The notes: generated from the sequence alone by a model not told the origin. A stretch of 64,000 bases of DNA from Flavobacterium sp. J49 (GCF_011742145.1 NZ_JAAQQU010000104.1:267938-331937); one strand, 5' to 3'. Numbered from the stretch's first letter, positions 8,759 through 17,403 are shown. Translations and numbers: made by a program.

Positions 8759-9298
8759 ATGAAAAGTACAAATGAATATTTAATTCCTTTTGTAGGGTTA
8801 AAATTAGGAAAGCATCAATTTGAATTTAAAATAAACAAAAAGTTCTTTGACGAATTTAGTTTTGATGAATTCGAAAGTTGCGATATAACTGCCAATGTGG
8901 TCTTGGAAAAAAAGACTACTATGTTGGAAATCAACTTTAAACACAAAGGAACCGTTAACGTTCCTTGTGATTTAACCGGAGAACCATTTGATTTACCTAT
9001 TAAGGGAAAAATCAAATTGGTGGTACAGTTTGGTGACGAATTCAACAATGATAATGACGAATTATTGATACTGCCTCACGGAGAACATCAAATTGATTTG
9101 TCGCAGTATGTTTATGAAATGATTGTTTTGTCTATCCCGCAAAAAAGGGTTCATCCCGGTGTTAAAGACGGCACATTGCAAACGGAAGCATTACAAAAAC
9201 TAAACGAATTACAAGTTAAAGAAGCAAAAGAAGTAACAAAAGAAGATGATATTGACCCGCGTTGGGACAAATTAAAACAACTATTAACGGATAAATAA
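8759..9298 (+). CDS. YceD/DUF177 family protein
   Basis: The product is 179 aa. It matches the DUF177 pattern in length and in the segment KGTVNVPCDLTGEPFDLPIKGKIKLVVQFG, the place of the family's conserved Cys-x-R/L pairing, followed by a Asp/Glu-rich stretch and the ending DIDPRWDKLKQLL, which is typical of YceD proteins. In other bacteria YceD is linked to 23S rRNA metabolism. Its gene nearly always precedes rpmF, as here (9-bp gap), so the two are cotranscribed. The exact function is unknown. Confidence 0.9.
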   Translation: MKSTNEYLIPFVGLKLGKHQFEFKINKKFFDEFSFDEFESCDITANVVLEKKTTMLEINFKHKGTVNVPCDLTGEPFDLPIKGKIKLVVQFGDEFNNDNDELLILPHGEHQIDLSQYVYEMIVLSIPQKRVHPGVKDGTLQTEALQKLNELQVKEAKEVTKEDDIDPRWDKLKQLLTDK

Positions 9299-9307
9299 TA
9301 TAGTACA

Positions 9308-9502
9308 ATGGCACATCCTAAGAGAAAAACCTCGAAAACAAGAAGAGATAAAAGAAGAACTCATTATAAAGCAACTGTTGCTCAAATCGCAACTTGTCCT
9401 GTAACAGGTGAATCACATTTATACCACAGAGCTTACTGGCATGAAGGTAAAATGTATTATAGAGGACAAGTAGTTATTGATAAATCAGTAGCTGTTGCTT
9501 AA
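9308..9502 (+). CDS. rpmF: 50S ribosomal protein L32
   Basis: The product is 64 aa and starts [21 protein letters not shown], the L32 signature. The four-Cys zinc ribbon found in some L32 proteins is not present; only one Cys (ATCPVTGE) is seen, so this is the zinc-free type. The gene follows yceD by 9 bp and ends at a clear terminator, which makes yceD-rpmF a unit separate from fabH. Confidence 0.97.
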   Translation: MAHPKRKTSKTRRDKRRTHYKATVAQIATCPVTGESHLYHRAYWHEGKMYYRGQVVIDKSVAVA

Positions 9503-9520
9503 TTAAGGTTTTTTTACAAA

Positions 9521-9549
9521 ACAAACTCTCACTATGTGGGAGTTTTTTG
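9521..9549 (+). terminator. Terminator after rpmF
   Basis: The imperfect stem AAACTCTCAC/GTGGGAGTTT with a short loop is followed by TTTTTTG, beginning about 20 nt past the rpmF stop. Confidence 0.8.
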
Positions 9550-9660
9550 TTTTAATTAATTTTAGCAAATATCCAATCCTAATCACCTTAGGTATAAATT
9601 TTTTTTGTAATTTCCACAACTTTTCGATTTCAAAAAATCGATTGGAAAAATACCATTTTT

Positions 9661-10662
9661 ATGACTACAATAACAGCCGCAATAACCGCAGTTGGAGCTT
9701 ATGTTCCGGAATTTGTACTCTCAAATCAAGTACTGGAAACCATGGTTGATACCAATGACGAATGGATTACCACTCGTACCGGAATCAAAGAAAGAAGACT
9801 TTTGAAAGACAAAGGAAAAGGAACTTCTTATATGGCCATCAAAGCCGCTCAGGATTTAATTTCCAAAGCCAATATTGATCCCGCCGAAATTGATTTAGTA
9901 ATCATGGCGACTGCTACTCCGGATATGCCGGTTGCCGCTACAGGTGTTTATGTAGCTACCCAAATTGGCGCTGTAAACGCTTTTGCTTATGATTTACAAG
10001 CCGCTTGTTCAAGTTTCTTATTCGGTATGTCCAATGCCGCAGCTTACATTCAATCAGGCAGATACAAAAAAGTATTGTTGATTGGCGCTGATAAGATGTC
10101 TTCCATTATCGATTATACTGACAGAGCCACTTGTATTATCTTTGGTGATGGTGCAGGCGCTGTTTTATTCGAACCTAATTATGAAGGTTTGGGATTACAA
10201 GACGAGTTTTTAAGAAGCGATGGCATCGGTAGAGAATACCTGAAAATTGATGCCGGTGGCTCTATACTTCCTCCAACAGCAGAGACGGTTGCCAACGGAC
10301 AACACTTTGTGTTTCAAGACGGGAAAACAGTATTCAAATATGCCGTTTCAGGAATGGCCGATGTGAGTGAAAAAATCATGGAGCGCAACAACCTAACCAA
10401 AGACGATGTCAATTGGTTAATTGCCCACCAAGCCAACAAAAGAATCATCGATGCTACGGCCAACAGAATGGGCGTAGACGAAGAAAAAGTATTGGTAAAC
10501 ATTCAAAAATACGGAAATACAACTTCAGCAACTTTACCTTTGTTGTTGAGCGATTTCGAAGATAAATTTAAAAAAGGAGATAATTTAATTTTTGCAGCAT
10601 TTGGAGGTGGATTCACTTGGGGTTCTATCTATTTAAAATGGGCATATAACAAACAACAATAA
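9661..10662 (+). CDS. fabH: Beta-ketoacyl-ACP synthase III
   Basis: The product is 333 aa with the FabH thiolase fold. The active-site Cys116 lies in LQAACSSFLFG. The His and Asn of the triad lie in WLIAHQANKRI and YGNTTSATLPLLLS. It condenses acetyl-CoA (or a branched primer) with malonyl-ACP to start fatty acid elongation. It has its own 158-bp upstream region after the rpmF terminator and precedes accB by 24 bp, so fabH-accB-accC probably form one unit. The usual plsX between rpmF and fabH is absent here. Confidence 0.96.
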   Translation: MTTITAAITAVGAYVPEFVLSNQVLETMVDTNDEWITTRTGIKERRLLKDKGKGTSYMAIKAAQDLISKANIDPAEIDLVIMATATPDMPVAATGVYVATQIGAVNAFAYDLQAACSSFLFGMSNAAAYIQSGRYKKVLLIGADKMSSIIDYTDRATCIIFGDGAGAVLFEPNYEGLGLQDEFLRSDGIGREYLKIDAGGSILPPTAETVANGQHFVFQDGKTVFKYAVSGMADVSEKIMERNNLTKDDVNWLIAHQANKRIIDATANRMGVDEEKVLVNIQKYGNTTSATLPLLLSDFEDKFKKGDNLIFAAFGGGFTWGSIYLKWAYNKQQ

Positions 10663-10686
10663 AACTAATTCTTAAACTAACTAATT

Positions 10687-11166
10687 ATGGATTTAAAAGA
10701 AATTCAAAACTTAATCAAATTTGTATCCAATTCCGGAGTTGCCGAAGTAAAGTTAGAAACAGGTGATGTAAAAATTACTATCAGAACAACTCTTGAAGGA
10801 AACACACCTGATATTACTTATGTACAACAAGCGCCAATGCAACAAGCTATTGCTGCTCCAGTTGCCGCTGCTCCTGTCGCTGCCGCGCCGGTTGCCGCTG
10901 CTCCTGCTGCTGATGACAATTCAAAATATGTTACTATAAAATCACCAATGATTGGAACTTTCTACCGCAAACCTTCTCCGGACAAACCGGTATTTGTGGA
11001 AGTGGGAAGCACTATCCAAAAAGGTGACGTACTTTGTGTAGTGGAAGCAATGAAGTTGTTCAACGAAATCGAAGCAGAAATCACCGGTAAAATCGTTAAA
11101 ATTTTAGTAGACGATATGTCTCCGGTAGAATTTGACCAACCTTTATTCTTAGTTGACCCATCTTAA
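10687..11166 (+). CDS. accB: Acetyl-CoA carboxylase biotin carboxyl carrier protein
   Basis: The product is 159 aa. An N-terminal domain of about 45 residues is joined by an Ala/Pro-rich hinge (three near-repeats of VAAAP, about residues 56-74) to the biotinyl domain. The biotinylated Lys123 lies in VVEAMKLFNE (E-A-M-K). It carries CO2 from the biotin carboxylase to the carboxyltransferase. It is followed 96 bp later by accC. The hinge is built from repeated codons and could vary in copy number. Confidence 0.96.
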   Translation: MDLKEIQNLIKFVSNSGVAEVKLETGDVKITIRTTLEGNTPDITYVQQAPMQQAIAAPVAAAPVAAAPVAAAPAADDNSKYVTIKSPMIGTFYRKPSPDKPVFVEVGSTIQKGDVLCVVEAMKLFNEIEAEITGKIVKILVDDMSPVEFDQPLFLVDPS

Positions 11167-11262
11167 AAAGTTAGAAGTTAGAAGTTGGATGTTGGAAATT
11201 ATTTTCTAACAACTAATTTTTAATTGATGCATGAAATTGTCTAATTATCTAATTAAAATAAG

Positions 11263-12609
11263 ATGTTTAAAAAAATATTAATTGCCAATAGAGGGGAAAT
11301 TGCGCTTCGCGTTATCAGAACCTGTAAAGAAATGGGCATCAAGACCGTGGCGGTTTACTCTACCGCCGATGCGGAAAGTTTACACGTAAAGTTTGCAGAC
11401 GAAGCCGTTTGTATTGGGCCACCGCCAAGTAATTTATCTTACTTGAAAATGTCCAACATCATCGCAGCTGCCGAAATCACTAATGCCGATGCGATCCATC
11501 CGGGTTATGGTTTCTTGTCTGAAAATGCAAAATTCTCTAAAATTTGTCAGGAACACGGTATCAAGTTTATTGGTGCTTCGCCTGAAATGATTGACCGTAT
11601 GGGTGACAAAGCTTCGGCAAAAGCCACCATGAAAGCGGCCGGCGTTCCTTGTGTTCCAGGTTCTGACGGTTTGTTAGAATCTTACGAGCAAGCTTTAGAA
11701 TTATCTAAAGGTATGGGCTTCCCGGTAATGTTAAAAGCTACTGCCGGTGGTGGTGGAAAAGGGATGCGTGCCGTTTGGAAAGAAGAAGATTTATTAAAAG
11801 CGTGGGAAAGTGCGCGTCAGGAATCAGCGGCAGCGTTTGGAAATGACGGCATGTATTTGGAGAAATTAATCGAAGAACCTCGTCATATTGAGATTCAAGT
11901 GGTTGGTGATTCTTATGGAAAAGCTTGTCACTTATCCGAAAGAGATTGTTCGGTGCAACGTCGTCACCAAAAATTGACCGAAGAAACGCCGTCTCCATTT
12001 ATGACGGACGAATTGCGTACTAAAATGGGTGAAGCCGCCGTAAAAGCCGCCGAATTTATCAAATATGAAGGTGCCGGAACGGTAGAATTCTTGGTAGACA
12101 AACACCGAAACTTCTACTTCATGGAAATGAATACCCGTATCCAAGTAGAGCACCCTATTACAGAACAAGTTATTGATTACGATTTGATTCGTGAGCAGAT
12201 ATTAGTAGCGGCAGGTGTGCCAATTTCGGGTAAAAACTATTTACCGCAATTGCACTCTATTGAATGTCGTATCAACGCGGAAGATCCTTATAATGACTTC
12301 CGTCCCTCGCCGGGTAAAATTACTGTTTTACACGCGCCGGGTGGACACGGAGTGCGTTTAGATACCCACGTTTACGCAGGATATACTATTCCGCCGAATT
12401 ATGACTCGATGATTGCTAAGTTGATTACAACCGCGCAAACCAGAGAAGAAGCCATCAACAAAATGAAACGCGCGTTGGATGAGTTTTACATTGAAGGTGT
12501 AAAAACGACCATTCCGTTCCATAGACAATTGATGGACGAGCCGGATTATGTTGCCGGAAATTACACTACGAAGTTTATGGAGAGTTTTAAAATGAACGAT
12601 CCGGAATAA
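11263..12609 (+). CDS. accC: Acetyl-CoA carboxylase biotin carboxylase subunit
   Basis: The product is 448 aa with the biotin carboxylase layout: N-terminal domain [21 protein letters not shown], glycine-rich ATP lid [12 protein letters not shown] (about residues 159-170), central ATP-grasp with [27 protein letters not shown] with active-site residues, and the C-terminal domain ECRINAEDP. It carboxylates biotin on AccB with ATP and bicarbonate. The 96 bp before it hold short degenerate direct repeats (GTTAGAA words) but no terminator. A strong terminator follows. Confidence 0.97.
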   Translation: MFKKILIANRGEIALRVIRTCKEMGIKTVAVYSTADAESLHVKFADEAVCIGPPPSNLSYLKMSNIIAAAEITNADAIHPGYGFLSENAKFSKICQEHGIKFIGASPEMIDRMGDKASAKATMKAAGVPCVPGSDGLLESYEQALELSKGMGFPVMLKATAGGGGKGMRAVWKEEDLLKAWESARQESAAAFGNDGMYLEKLIEEPRHIEIQVVGDSYGKACHLSERDCSVQRRHQKLTEETPSPFMTDELRTKMGEAAVKAAEFIKYEGAGTVEFLVDKHRNFYFMEMNTRIQVEHPITEQVIDYDLIREQILVAAGVPISGKNYLPQLHSIECRINAEDPYNDFRPSPGKITVLHAPGGHGVRLDTHVYAGYTIPPNYDSMIAKLITTAQTREEAINKMKRALDEFYIEGVKTTIPFHRQLMDEPDYVAGNYTTKFMESFKMNDPE

Positions 12610-12610
12610 A

Positions 12611-12643
12611 TAAAAAACCCAACTTTTCAAGTTGGGTTTTTTA
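12611..12643 (+). terminator. Terminator of accC
   Basis: CCCAACTT and AAGTTGGG form a perfect stem around a 3-nt loop, with A-rich left and T6 right flanks, right after the accC stop. A near copy lies at 12778-12810. Confidence 0.9.
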
Positions 12644-12679
12644 TTTGGCTAAGTTTCCAAAAGTTAAAAAGGTTTCTCC

Positions 12680-12770
12680 ATTAGCCCCGATTGTAGTGGA
12701 AATCCTCGAAGAGATTGTAACGGAAAGCGGGAACACGGACTCCAAAAATGCCCAAACCAATCGCTCCTGA
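12680..12770. repeat. Dispersed flavobacterial repeat, copy 4 (reverse orientation)
   Basis: It begins TTAGCCCCGATTGTAGTGG, has a short hairpin AATC-tcgaagaGATT in the middle, then GGAAAGCGGG, and ends CAATCGCTCCTGA. Read in reverse it matches the frame of copies 1-3. It lies between two near-identical terminators. Confidence 0.8.
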
Positions 12771-12777
12771 TTAAAAA

Positions 12778-12810
12778 AACAAAACCCAACTTGAGAAAGT
12801 TGGGCTTTTT
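12778..12810. terminator. Second terminator, near copy of the accC terminator
   Basis: CCCAACTT, a 4-nt loop and AGTTGGGC are followed by TTTTT. The stem is almost the same as at 12611-12643. It directly abuts the first palindrome of the transposase-associated repeat set. Confidence 0.75.
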
Positions 12811-12881
12811 AATCCCGTTAGGGATTGAATCTTGGTAGAAAACGTATATGAATTAAAGAGAAATCCCGTTAGGGATGATAT
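12811..12881. repeat. Left palindrome pair flanking the RAYT gene
   Basis: Two copies of AATCCCGTTAGGGAT (starting 12811 and 12862) are separated by a spacer containing TTGGTAGAAAA. They are the reverse complement of the palindrome and TTTTCTACC spacer found on the right side (13352-13585). The inner copy forms a 20-bp perfect inverted repeat (12862-12881) with 13354-13373. Confidence 0.85.
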
Positions 12882-13373
12882 AATTTACATTGGCTCTCTA
12901 AAAATATAACGTTCGTCATAATCAATCTCATACAATTTTAAAAATTCTAAGTATTCTTCACGGAAAGTCTTTCCCGTATGATGTTGCTCTTGATTTTTAA
13001 TATAATTAATAACCGAGTCTACTTGAGATTTGGCATACGAAAAAGCACCATATCCTTCTTGCCATTCGAATTTTACCTTTAGAAATTTCTTTTCGTTTAT
13101 CCATTTCGAAGAACTTCCTTTTATGTCCTGCAATAAATCAGAAATTGATTGCGTAGGTCGCATTCCGATGAATATATGAATATGGTCAGGCATTCCATTT
13201 ATGGCTAATAATTTGTGGTTGTGATTTTTAATTATTCCGGTGATGTATTGGTATAATTCTTCTTTGAAAGAAGCATGGATTAAACCGTCACGGTATTTTA
13301 CCGCGAAAACAAATTGAATATGAATTTGTGTGTATGTGTTTGCCATTACCGAAATATCATCCCTAACGGGATT
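12862..13373. mobile_element. IS200-like / RAYT element bounded by 20-bp inverted repeats
   Basis: ATATCATCCCTAACGGGATT at 13354-13373 is the exact reverse complement of 12862-12881. The pair tightly encloses the transposase gene (3 bp past its stop and 7 bp before its start). Each end contains the small palindrome AATCCC-GGGATT. HUH transposases of this type recognise subterminal hairpins rather than classic terminal inverted repeats. No target duplication is evident. Confidence 0.7.
12885..13346 (-). CDS. Single-Tyr HUH transposase (IS200-like / REP-associated)
   Basis: The product is 153 aa. It begins MANTYTQIHIQFVFAVKYRD. The HUH motif lies in MPDHIHIFI (His55 and His57) and the catalytic Tyr is most likely Tyr115 in VDSVINYIKNQEQHH. 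Both are intact, so the enzyme may be active. These Y1 enzymes cut and join single-stranded DNA at hairpins. RAYT members are domesticated and associated with palindromic repeats, while IS200/TnpA members move as insertion sequences. The surrounding palindromes on both sides, in opposite orientation, favour a RAYT-like role, but the true clade needs a tree. Confidence 0.9.
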   Translation of the reverse strand: MANTYTQIHIQFVFAVKYRDGLIHASFKEELYQYITGIIKNHNHKLLAINGMPDHIHIFIGMRPTQSISDLLQDIKGSSSKWINEKKFLKVKFEWQEGYGAFSYAKSQVDSVINYIKNQEQHHTGKTFREEYLEFLKLYEIDYDERYIFREPM

Positions 13374-13585
13374 GTATTGATTAATATATTTTTTTCTACC
13401 GACATCTAATCCCTAACGGGATTTTATTGGATGAAATTATTTATTTTTCTACCGACATCTAATCCCTAACGGGATTTTGTTGGATGAAATTATTTATTTT
13501 TCTACCGACATCTAATCCCTAACGGGATTTTGTTGGATGAAATTATTTATTTTTCTACCGATATTTAGTCCCTGACGGGACTTTG
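13352..13585. repeat. Tandem palindrome array, five units, 53-bp period
   Basis: AATCCC-TAAC-GGGATT palindromes have their CCC at 13361, 13411, 13464, 13517 and 13570. The steps are 50, 53, 53 and 53 bp. Spacers are nearly identical (GTTGGATGAAATTA...TTTTTCTACCGACATCT). The last unit reads AGTCCC-TGAC-GGGACT, a double change that keeps the stem paired. The array fills the gap between the transposase start and the S9 peptidase stop, and the last unit ends at the peptidase stop codon. Confidence 0.93.
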
Positions 13586-15487
13586 TTATAACGTTTCTTT
13601 CAACCATTTGTAAAACTCACGTTGCCATACTAAGGCGTTTTGTGGTTTTAGCACCCAGTGGTTTTCTTCGGGGAAGAGCATGAAACGGCTTTTGATGCCT
13701 CGCAATTGTGCCGCTTGGAAAGCTTCTTGTCCTTGTCCGATAGGCACACGGTAGTCTTTTCCGCCTTGAATGATTAGGATAGGCGTGTTCCATTGGTCAA
13801 CCATTTTGATGGGATTGAATTCAGTATAGGCTTTTTGGGCATCGGCATTGTCTTTTTCCCAATAAGCACCGCCGTGGTCCCAGTTGTTGAAGAAGACTTC
13901 TTCGGTGGTGCCATACATACTCTCCAAATTGAAAACCCCGCAATGCGAAATAAACGTTTTAAAACGATTACCATGGATTCCGGCTAGGTAGAATACCGAA
14001 TACCCGCCGTAGCTCGCTCCAACAGCGCCTAAACGCGCTCTGTCAACATAACTTTCATTAGCCACATCATCAATCGCCGAAAGGTAGTCGTTCATTACTT
14101 GTCCGCCCCAATCTTTAGATATTTGTTCGTTCCAAGCTTGTCCGTGACCGTACATCCCGCGACGGTTTGGCGCTACGATTACATAGCCTTGCGAAGCCAT
14201 CAAAGAGAAGTTCCAACGGAAAGAATAGCTTTGAGTTAAAGGTGATTGCGGTCCGCCTTGGCAGTATAAAAGCGTTGGGTATTTTTTTGTTTGGTCAAAA
14301 TTGGGAGGAAGAATTACCCAAACCAACATTTTCTTACCATCGGTGGTGGTTACATAACGTCTTTCGTATTTGGGTAAAGCCAATTTGGCGTAGGCATCAT
14401 CATTGGTTTTGGTGAGTTGCAACCAGGTTTTTTTCTTGAAGTTGTACGAATAGATTTCGGCCGCGTGGTTCATGTCGGTGCGCGTTACGATGATATTATC
14501 GCCTGAGAAACCTACCAAATCATTCACATCAAAATCGCCCGACGTTACTTGCTTAACCGTAACCGCAATTTTGGTCAAACCCGGGAAATTGACTTCGAAT
14601 AAATGTTTGGCTCCATCAACCGCTGCGGTGAAATAGATTTTTTTACCATCGGCACTCCAAAGGAAATTATCGACACTGCCGTCCCAATTGGCGGTTAGGT
14701 TCATGTCGATGCCTTTGAAACGAACAATTAAATCGTTTTTATCGGCTTCGTAACCATCGCGTTTCATTTGCAACCACGTTAGGTTTCCGGTTGGGGAAAA
14801 CACCGGATTCATATCGTAACCGGGATTGTTTTCGGTTAGGTTTTTAGTGGTTTTGGTTTCGAGATTGTATTCGTATAAGTCGGTGTTGGTTGAAACGGCA
14901 TATTCCGTTCCGGCTTTCTTTTTGCAAACGTAGATGATGCTTTTGCTATCGGGTGACCAAATGTAATCTTCATCACCGCCAAAAGGTTTTTGCGGACTGT
15001 CGTAAGGTTCGTTAGGCATGATGTCAATGCCTTTGGCTTTAGCTTTATTTTCGGCGTAGAAAACATGATTGTGTGAACCATTATTCCAAGTATCCCAATG
15101 GCGGTAATCTAAACCGTTATAGACTTGGGCATCTGATTTGCTTAAATCGGAATAAATGTCTTTGCCTAATACATTTTCGGTTATTACTTCTTGGCTGGAG
15201 AGTATATACAACCCGTCGGGAGAGACGTTTTTATCGGCTACTAATTCTTTGGTGTCCGCTACTTCTGTTGGCGTTCCGCCGGTTACCGGAATGGTGTAAA
15301 ACTTGGTATTCGATTTATTATCGGCTACAGATGGCGTCGCCACTTTATAGACAACCGATTTGCCGTCTTTAGAAAGACCAAGCGAAGTTACTCTGCCTAA
15401 TTTCCAGAGGGTTTCGGGCGTTAATACTTCCTGTGCTGTTGCGTTTATGCTCATGGTACCGAGGATTATAAAAAAGATTTTTTTCAT
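13586..15487 (-). CDS. Secreted S9 family prolyl peptidase (DPP/acylaminoacyl type)
   Basis: The product is 633 aa. The signal peptide is MKKIFFIILGTMSINATAQ. An N-terminal beta-propeller region follows, with WSPDSKSIIY, FSPTGNLTW and WSADGKKIYF repeats, and then a C-terminal alpha/beta hydrolase. The nucleophile Ser492 lies in GASYGGYS, the Asp in IQGGKDYRVP and the His in EENHWVLKP. It cleaves small peptides, probably in the periplasm or at the cell surface. It is a single gene on the minus strand; the palindrome array begins at its stop codon and may serve as its 3' end. Confidence 0.95.
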   Translation of the reverse strand: MKKIFFIILGTMSINATAQEVLTPETLWKLGRVTSLGLSKDGKSVVYKVATPSVADNKSNTKFYTIPVTGGTPTEVADTKELVADKNVSPDGLYILSSQEVITENVLGKDIYSDLSKSDAQVYNGLDYRHWDTWNNGSHNHVFYAENKAKAKGIDIMPNEPYDSPQKPFGGDEDYIWSPDSKSIIYVCKKKAGTEYAVSTNTDLYEYNLETKTTKNLTENNPGYDMNPVFSPTGNLTWLQMKRDGYEADKNDLIVRFKGIDMNLTANWDGSVDNFLWSADGKKIYFTAAVDGAKHLFEVNFPGLTKIAVTVKQVTSGDFDVNDLVGFSGDNIIVTRTDMNHAAEIYSYNFKKKTWLQLTKTNDDAYAKLALPKYERRYVTTTDGKKMLVWVILPPNFDQTKKYPTLLYCQGGPQSPLTQSYSFRWNFSLMASQGYVIVAPNRRGMYGHGQAWNEQISKDWGGQVMNDYLSAIDDVANESYVDRARLGAVGASYGGYSVFYLAGIHGNRFKTFISHCGVFNLESMYGTTEEVFFNNWDHGGAYWEKDNADAQKAYTEFNPIKMVDQWNTPILIIQGGKDYRVPIGQGQEAFQAAQLRGIKSRFMLFPEENHWVLKPQNALVWQREFYKWLKETL

Positions 15488-15535
15488 AGTGGTGTTTGTT
15501 TATTTAAAGGTTTAAAAATAGTAAATTATATCCAT

Positions 15536-15564
15536 AAAAAAAGCCACCCTATAAAGGATGGCTT
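15536..15564 (-). terminator. Terminator of the TonB/DUF5689/lipoprotein unit
   Basis: On the minus strand AAGCCATCC and GGGTGGCTT form a stem with one wobble and a 6-nt loop, followed by T7. It lies 24 bp past the stop of the small lipoprotein gene and before the S9 peptidase promoter. Confidence 0.8.
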
Positions 15565-15587
15565 AGTTATAAGGGTTTAATATGATA

Positions 15588-16031
15588 TTATACCTTTTGT
15601 AATTTTAGGTAAACAACTTGCCCTAAATCATCGGTGTAAGCAATAATGGCTTCGGTATAGGTCAAAGACACTATGGTTAGCGATTTAGACTCTTCTTGTG
15701 TTGTTTCACCAACTTGAATGGTATAATCTAATGTCACTATGGTTGACAACCTATTGTAAGTACCTTCAATACTGGTGCTCACACAAGGTTCTTCGGTAGT
15801 GTAATCGTTGCTTTCAAATGTAAAGTCGGAATTAAAAATATAATTGTCTTTACAATTTGAATTGTTCAAATAGTCTTGATACAAAATAACTCCTTGTGGA
15901 GATCTTGTTCCTTTCTGAATGATTTCCCAATTTCCGACCAAGTAATTTTGTTGTACAAAATCCTTTTCATCTTCACCACAGGAAACAAAAGTCAGTGGTA
16001 GAAGAAATAATAAAGCGAGTAACTTTTTCAT
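15588..16031 (-). CDS. Lipocalin-like small lipoprotein
   Basis: The product is 147 aa from the ATG at 16031 (MKKLLALLFLLPLTFVSC). The reading frame extends upstream to 16121, but only this start gives a lipoprotein signal with a Cys at residue 18, and it sits 1 nt after the stop of the DUF5689 gene. The mature part reads VGNWEIIQKGT..., then an acidic and Thr-rich set of beta-strands, as in lipocalin-like domains of Bacteroidota. The function is unknown. It is the last gene of the TonB receptor unit, so it is likely surface or periplasm exposed. Confidence 0.82.
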   Translation of the reverse strand: MKKLLALLFLLPLTFVSCGEDEKDFVQQNYLVGNWEIIQKGTRSPQGVILYQDYLNNSNCKDNYIFNSDFTFESNDYTTEEPCVSTSIEGTYNRLSTIVTLDYTIQVGETTQEESKSLTIVSLTYTEAIIAYTDDLGQVVYLKLQKV

Positions 16032-16032
16032 C

Positions 16033-17403
16033 TTATTGGGCATAAACTTCAATATTGTCAATTTGATAGGTCGATGTAATGTTATTAGTACCTCCAACAT
16101 AACGGAAAGAAATATAAACATTTCCGGAATATGAAGATAAATCTACATTCCCTGAACTAGTAAAGTTGGTCGGGAAACTGGCTGTTTGTGGGGCAAAAGT
16201 AGCGTTCAATTGTACCCAAGTTGCAGCATTTACGGCAGCAACGGTTCCGGCACCATTGTAGTTGGTTGAAATCCAAACGGTAACAGCTTCACCATTAGCA
16301 AAACCAATTTTAGAGCCGAATCTTAAGAACTCACCTGTTGTAGCATCTAAGTTTATGGCAGGTGTAATTAATCTTGTGTCTACGTTATTTTCTGCCGGAG
16401 TAATTCCGAAAGGAGAAAACTGAGCGTATTTGTTATTGCTGAAAATTCTGGCTTCCCATTTTTCGTTTCCTCCATTCATAGAAACGTTTGACCAACCCGG
16501 TAAGGCTACATTTTGGCCATTCCCTGTACTTGAAATGCTTTCGAAATTTTCTGTAAAAATTGGCACTAATCTTGGGCCATTAAGCTGAATATCATCTTCG
16601 GTTCTGGCCAAAAACTGATAATCTGTACCGAATTTTGTTAAGATTCCTCTAACTTTACCTCTACCTGATGCCACCGGTTTAGCGGCAAAATTGGCAAAAC
16701 TACTGGTTCTAAAAATAACTGAATTTCCTTCAGAGTCAGTTAAAAGGTGGTTTGTTGCTCCTCCTAAATCGTTGGCTGAATTATAGTATGTACTTGTTAT
16801 TGCTTGATTAGAAAATTGAACTCCTTCTAATTCAACCAAGGTGTTTATATTAGCATCATTCAACAACTGAGGAATGGTTAGCGTTCTTTTTAATTGATCT
16901 TCAGGAACAATAGTACAAGATTTATTAAGCGCAGTTCTGTATAAAGCAGGAGAAAGTCTTCCTACAGAAGGCGTATTAGAAGAACTAACGAAAATACCTC
17001 CGATTCTTTTTCCTCCATTACTTAAATCTGTGTATAAATCTTTCATTTTGATTAAAACTTTTCTACCCGGTTCAAAAGAAATAAAAGTAGAAGTCACATC
17101 AACCGGCACACTAAACGCTGATGGTTGTGGTTGTGCCAAAGTTGGTAAAGTTTGGAATGAAATCGTTTTGAAAAAGTTTCCACCTTTATCAGAAGAAACC
17201 ACATAAGCCTCAATTACATCATCTTGTAAATATTGAGTAACTGTAGAGCTGGCACTGATTTCAGATACCTCTTTAGTTTTTTGTAATGTAGTTTCAATAC
17301 AATCAACTTGAGGAGTATCATATTCATCATCATTAATACAACTTGATGAAAAACTTGCTACAAAAGCTAGCGCAAGGATTGGTTTTAAAAATGTTGTTTT
17401 CAT
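16033..17403 (-). CDS. DUF5689 lipoprotein with C-terminal jelly-roll domain
   Basis: The product is 456 aa. The lipoprotein signal is MKTTFLKPILALAFVASFSSSC, followed by an acidic NDDEYD. Residues of about 30-280 match the DUF5689 pattern, with an OB-fold-like run (IEAYVVSSDKGGNFFKTISFQ, GRKVLIKMKDLYTD, LVELEGVQFSN, GRGKVRGILTKFGTDYQFLARTEDDI). The C-terminal ~170 residues (FTENFES...LPGWSNVSMNGG...YISFRYVGG) look like a choice-of-anchor/cleaved-adhesin jelly-roll that binds carbohydrate or surface. It lies between the TonB receptor (18-bp gap) and a small lipoprotein (1-bp gap). It may be the receptor's surface lipoprotein partner. Confidence 0.85.
   Translation of the reverse strand: MKTTFLKPILALAFVASFSSSCINDDEYDTPQVDCIETTLQKTKEVSEISASSTVTQYLQDDVIEAYVVSSDKGGNFFKTISFQTLPTLAQPQPSAFSVPVDVTSTFISFEPGRKVLIKMKDLYTDLSNGGKRIGGIFVSSSNTPSVGRLSPALYRTALNKSCTIVPEDQLKRTLTIPQLLNDANINTLVELEGVQFSNQAITSTYYNSANDLGGATNHLLTDSEGNSVIFRTSSFANFAAKPVASGRGKVRGILTKFGTDYQFLARTEDDIQLNGPRLVPIFTENFESISSTGNGQNVALPGWSNVSMNGGNEKWEARIFSNNKYAQFSPFGITPAENNVDTRLITPAINLDATTGEFLRFGSKIGFANGEAVTVWISTNYNGAGTVAAVNAATWVQLNATFAPQTASFPTNFTSSGNVDLSSYSGNVYISFRYVGGTNNITSTYQIDNIEVYAQ

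Noticed and set aside
9534..9749. Plus-strand ORF of 71 codons before fabH
   Set aside because: It starts within the rpmF terminator and overlaps fabH in a different frame.
13352..13585. CRISPR-like array of palindromic repeats
   Set aside because: The stretches between palindromes are nearly identical to each other, so they are not spacers. No cas genes are present.
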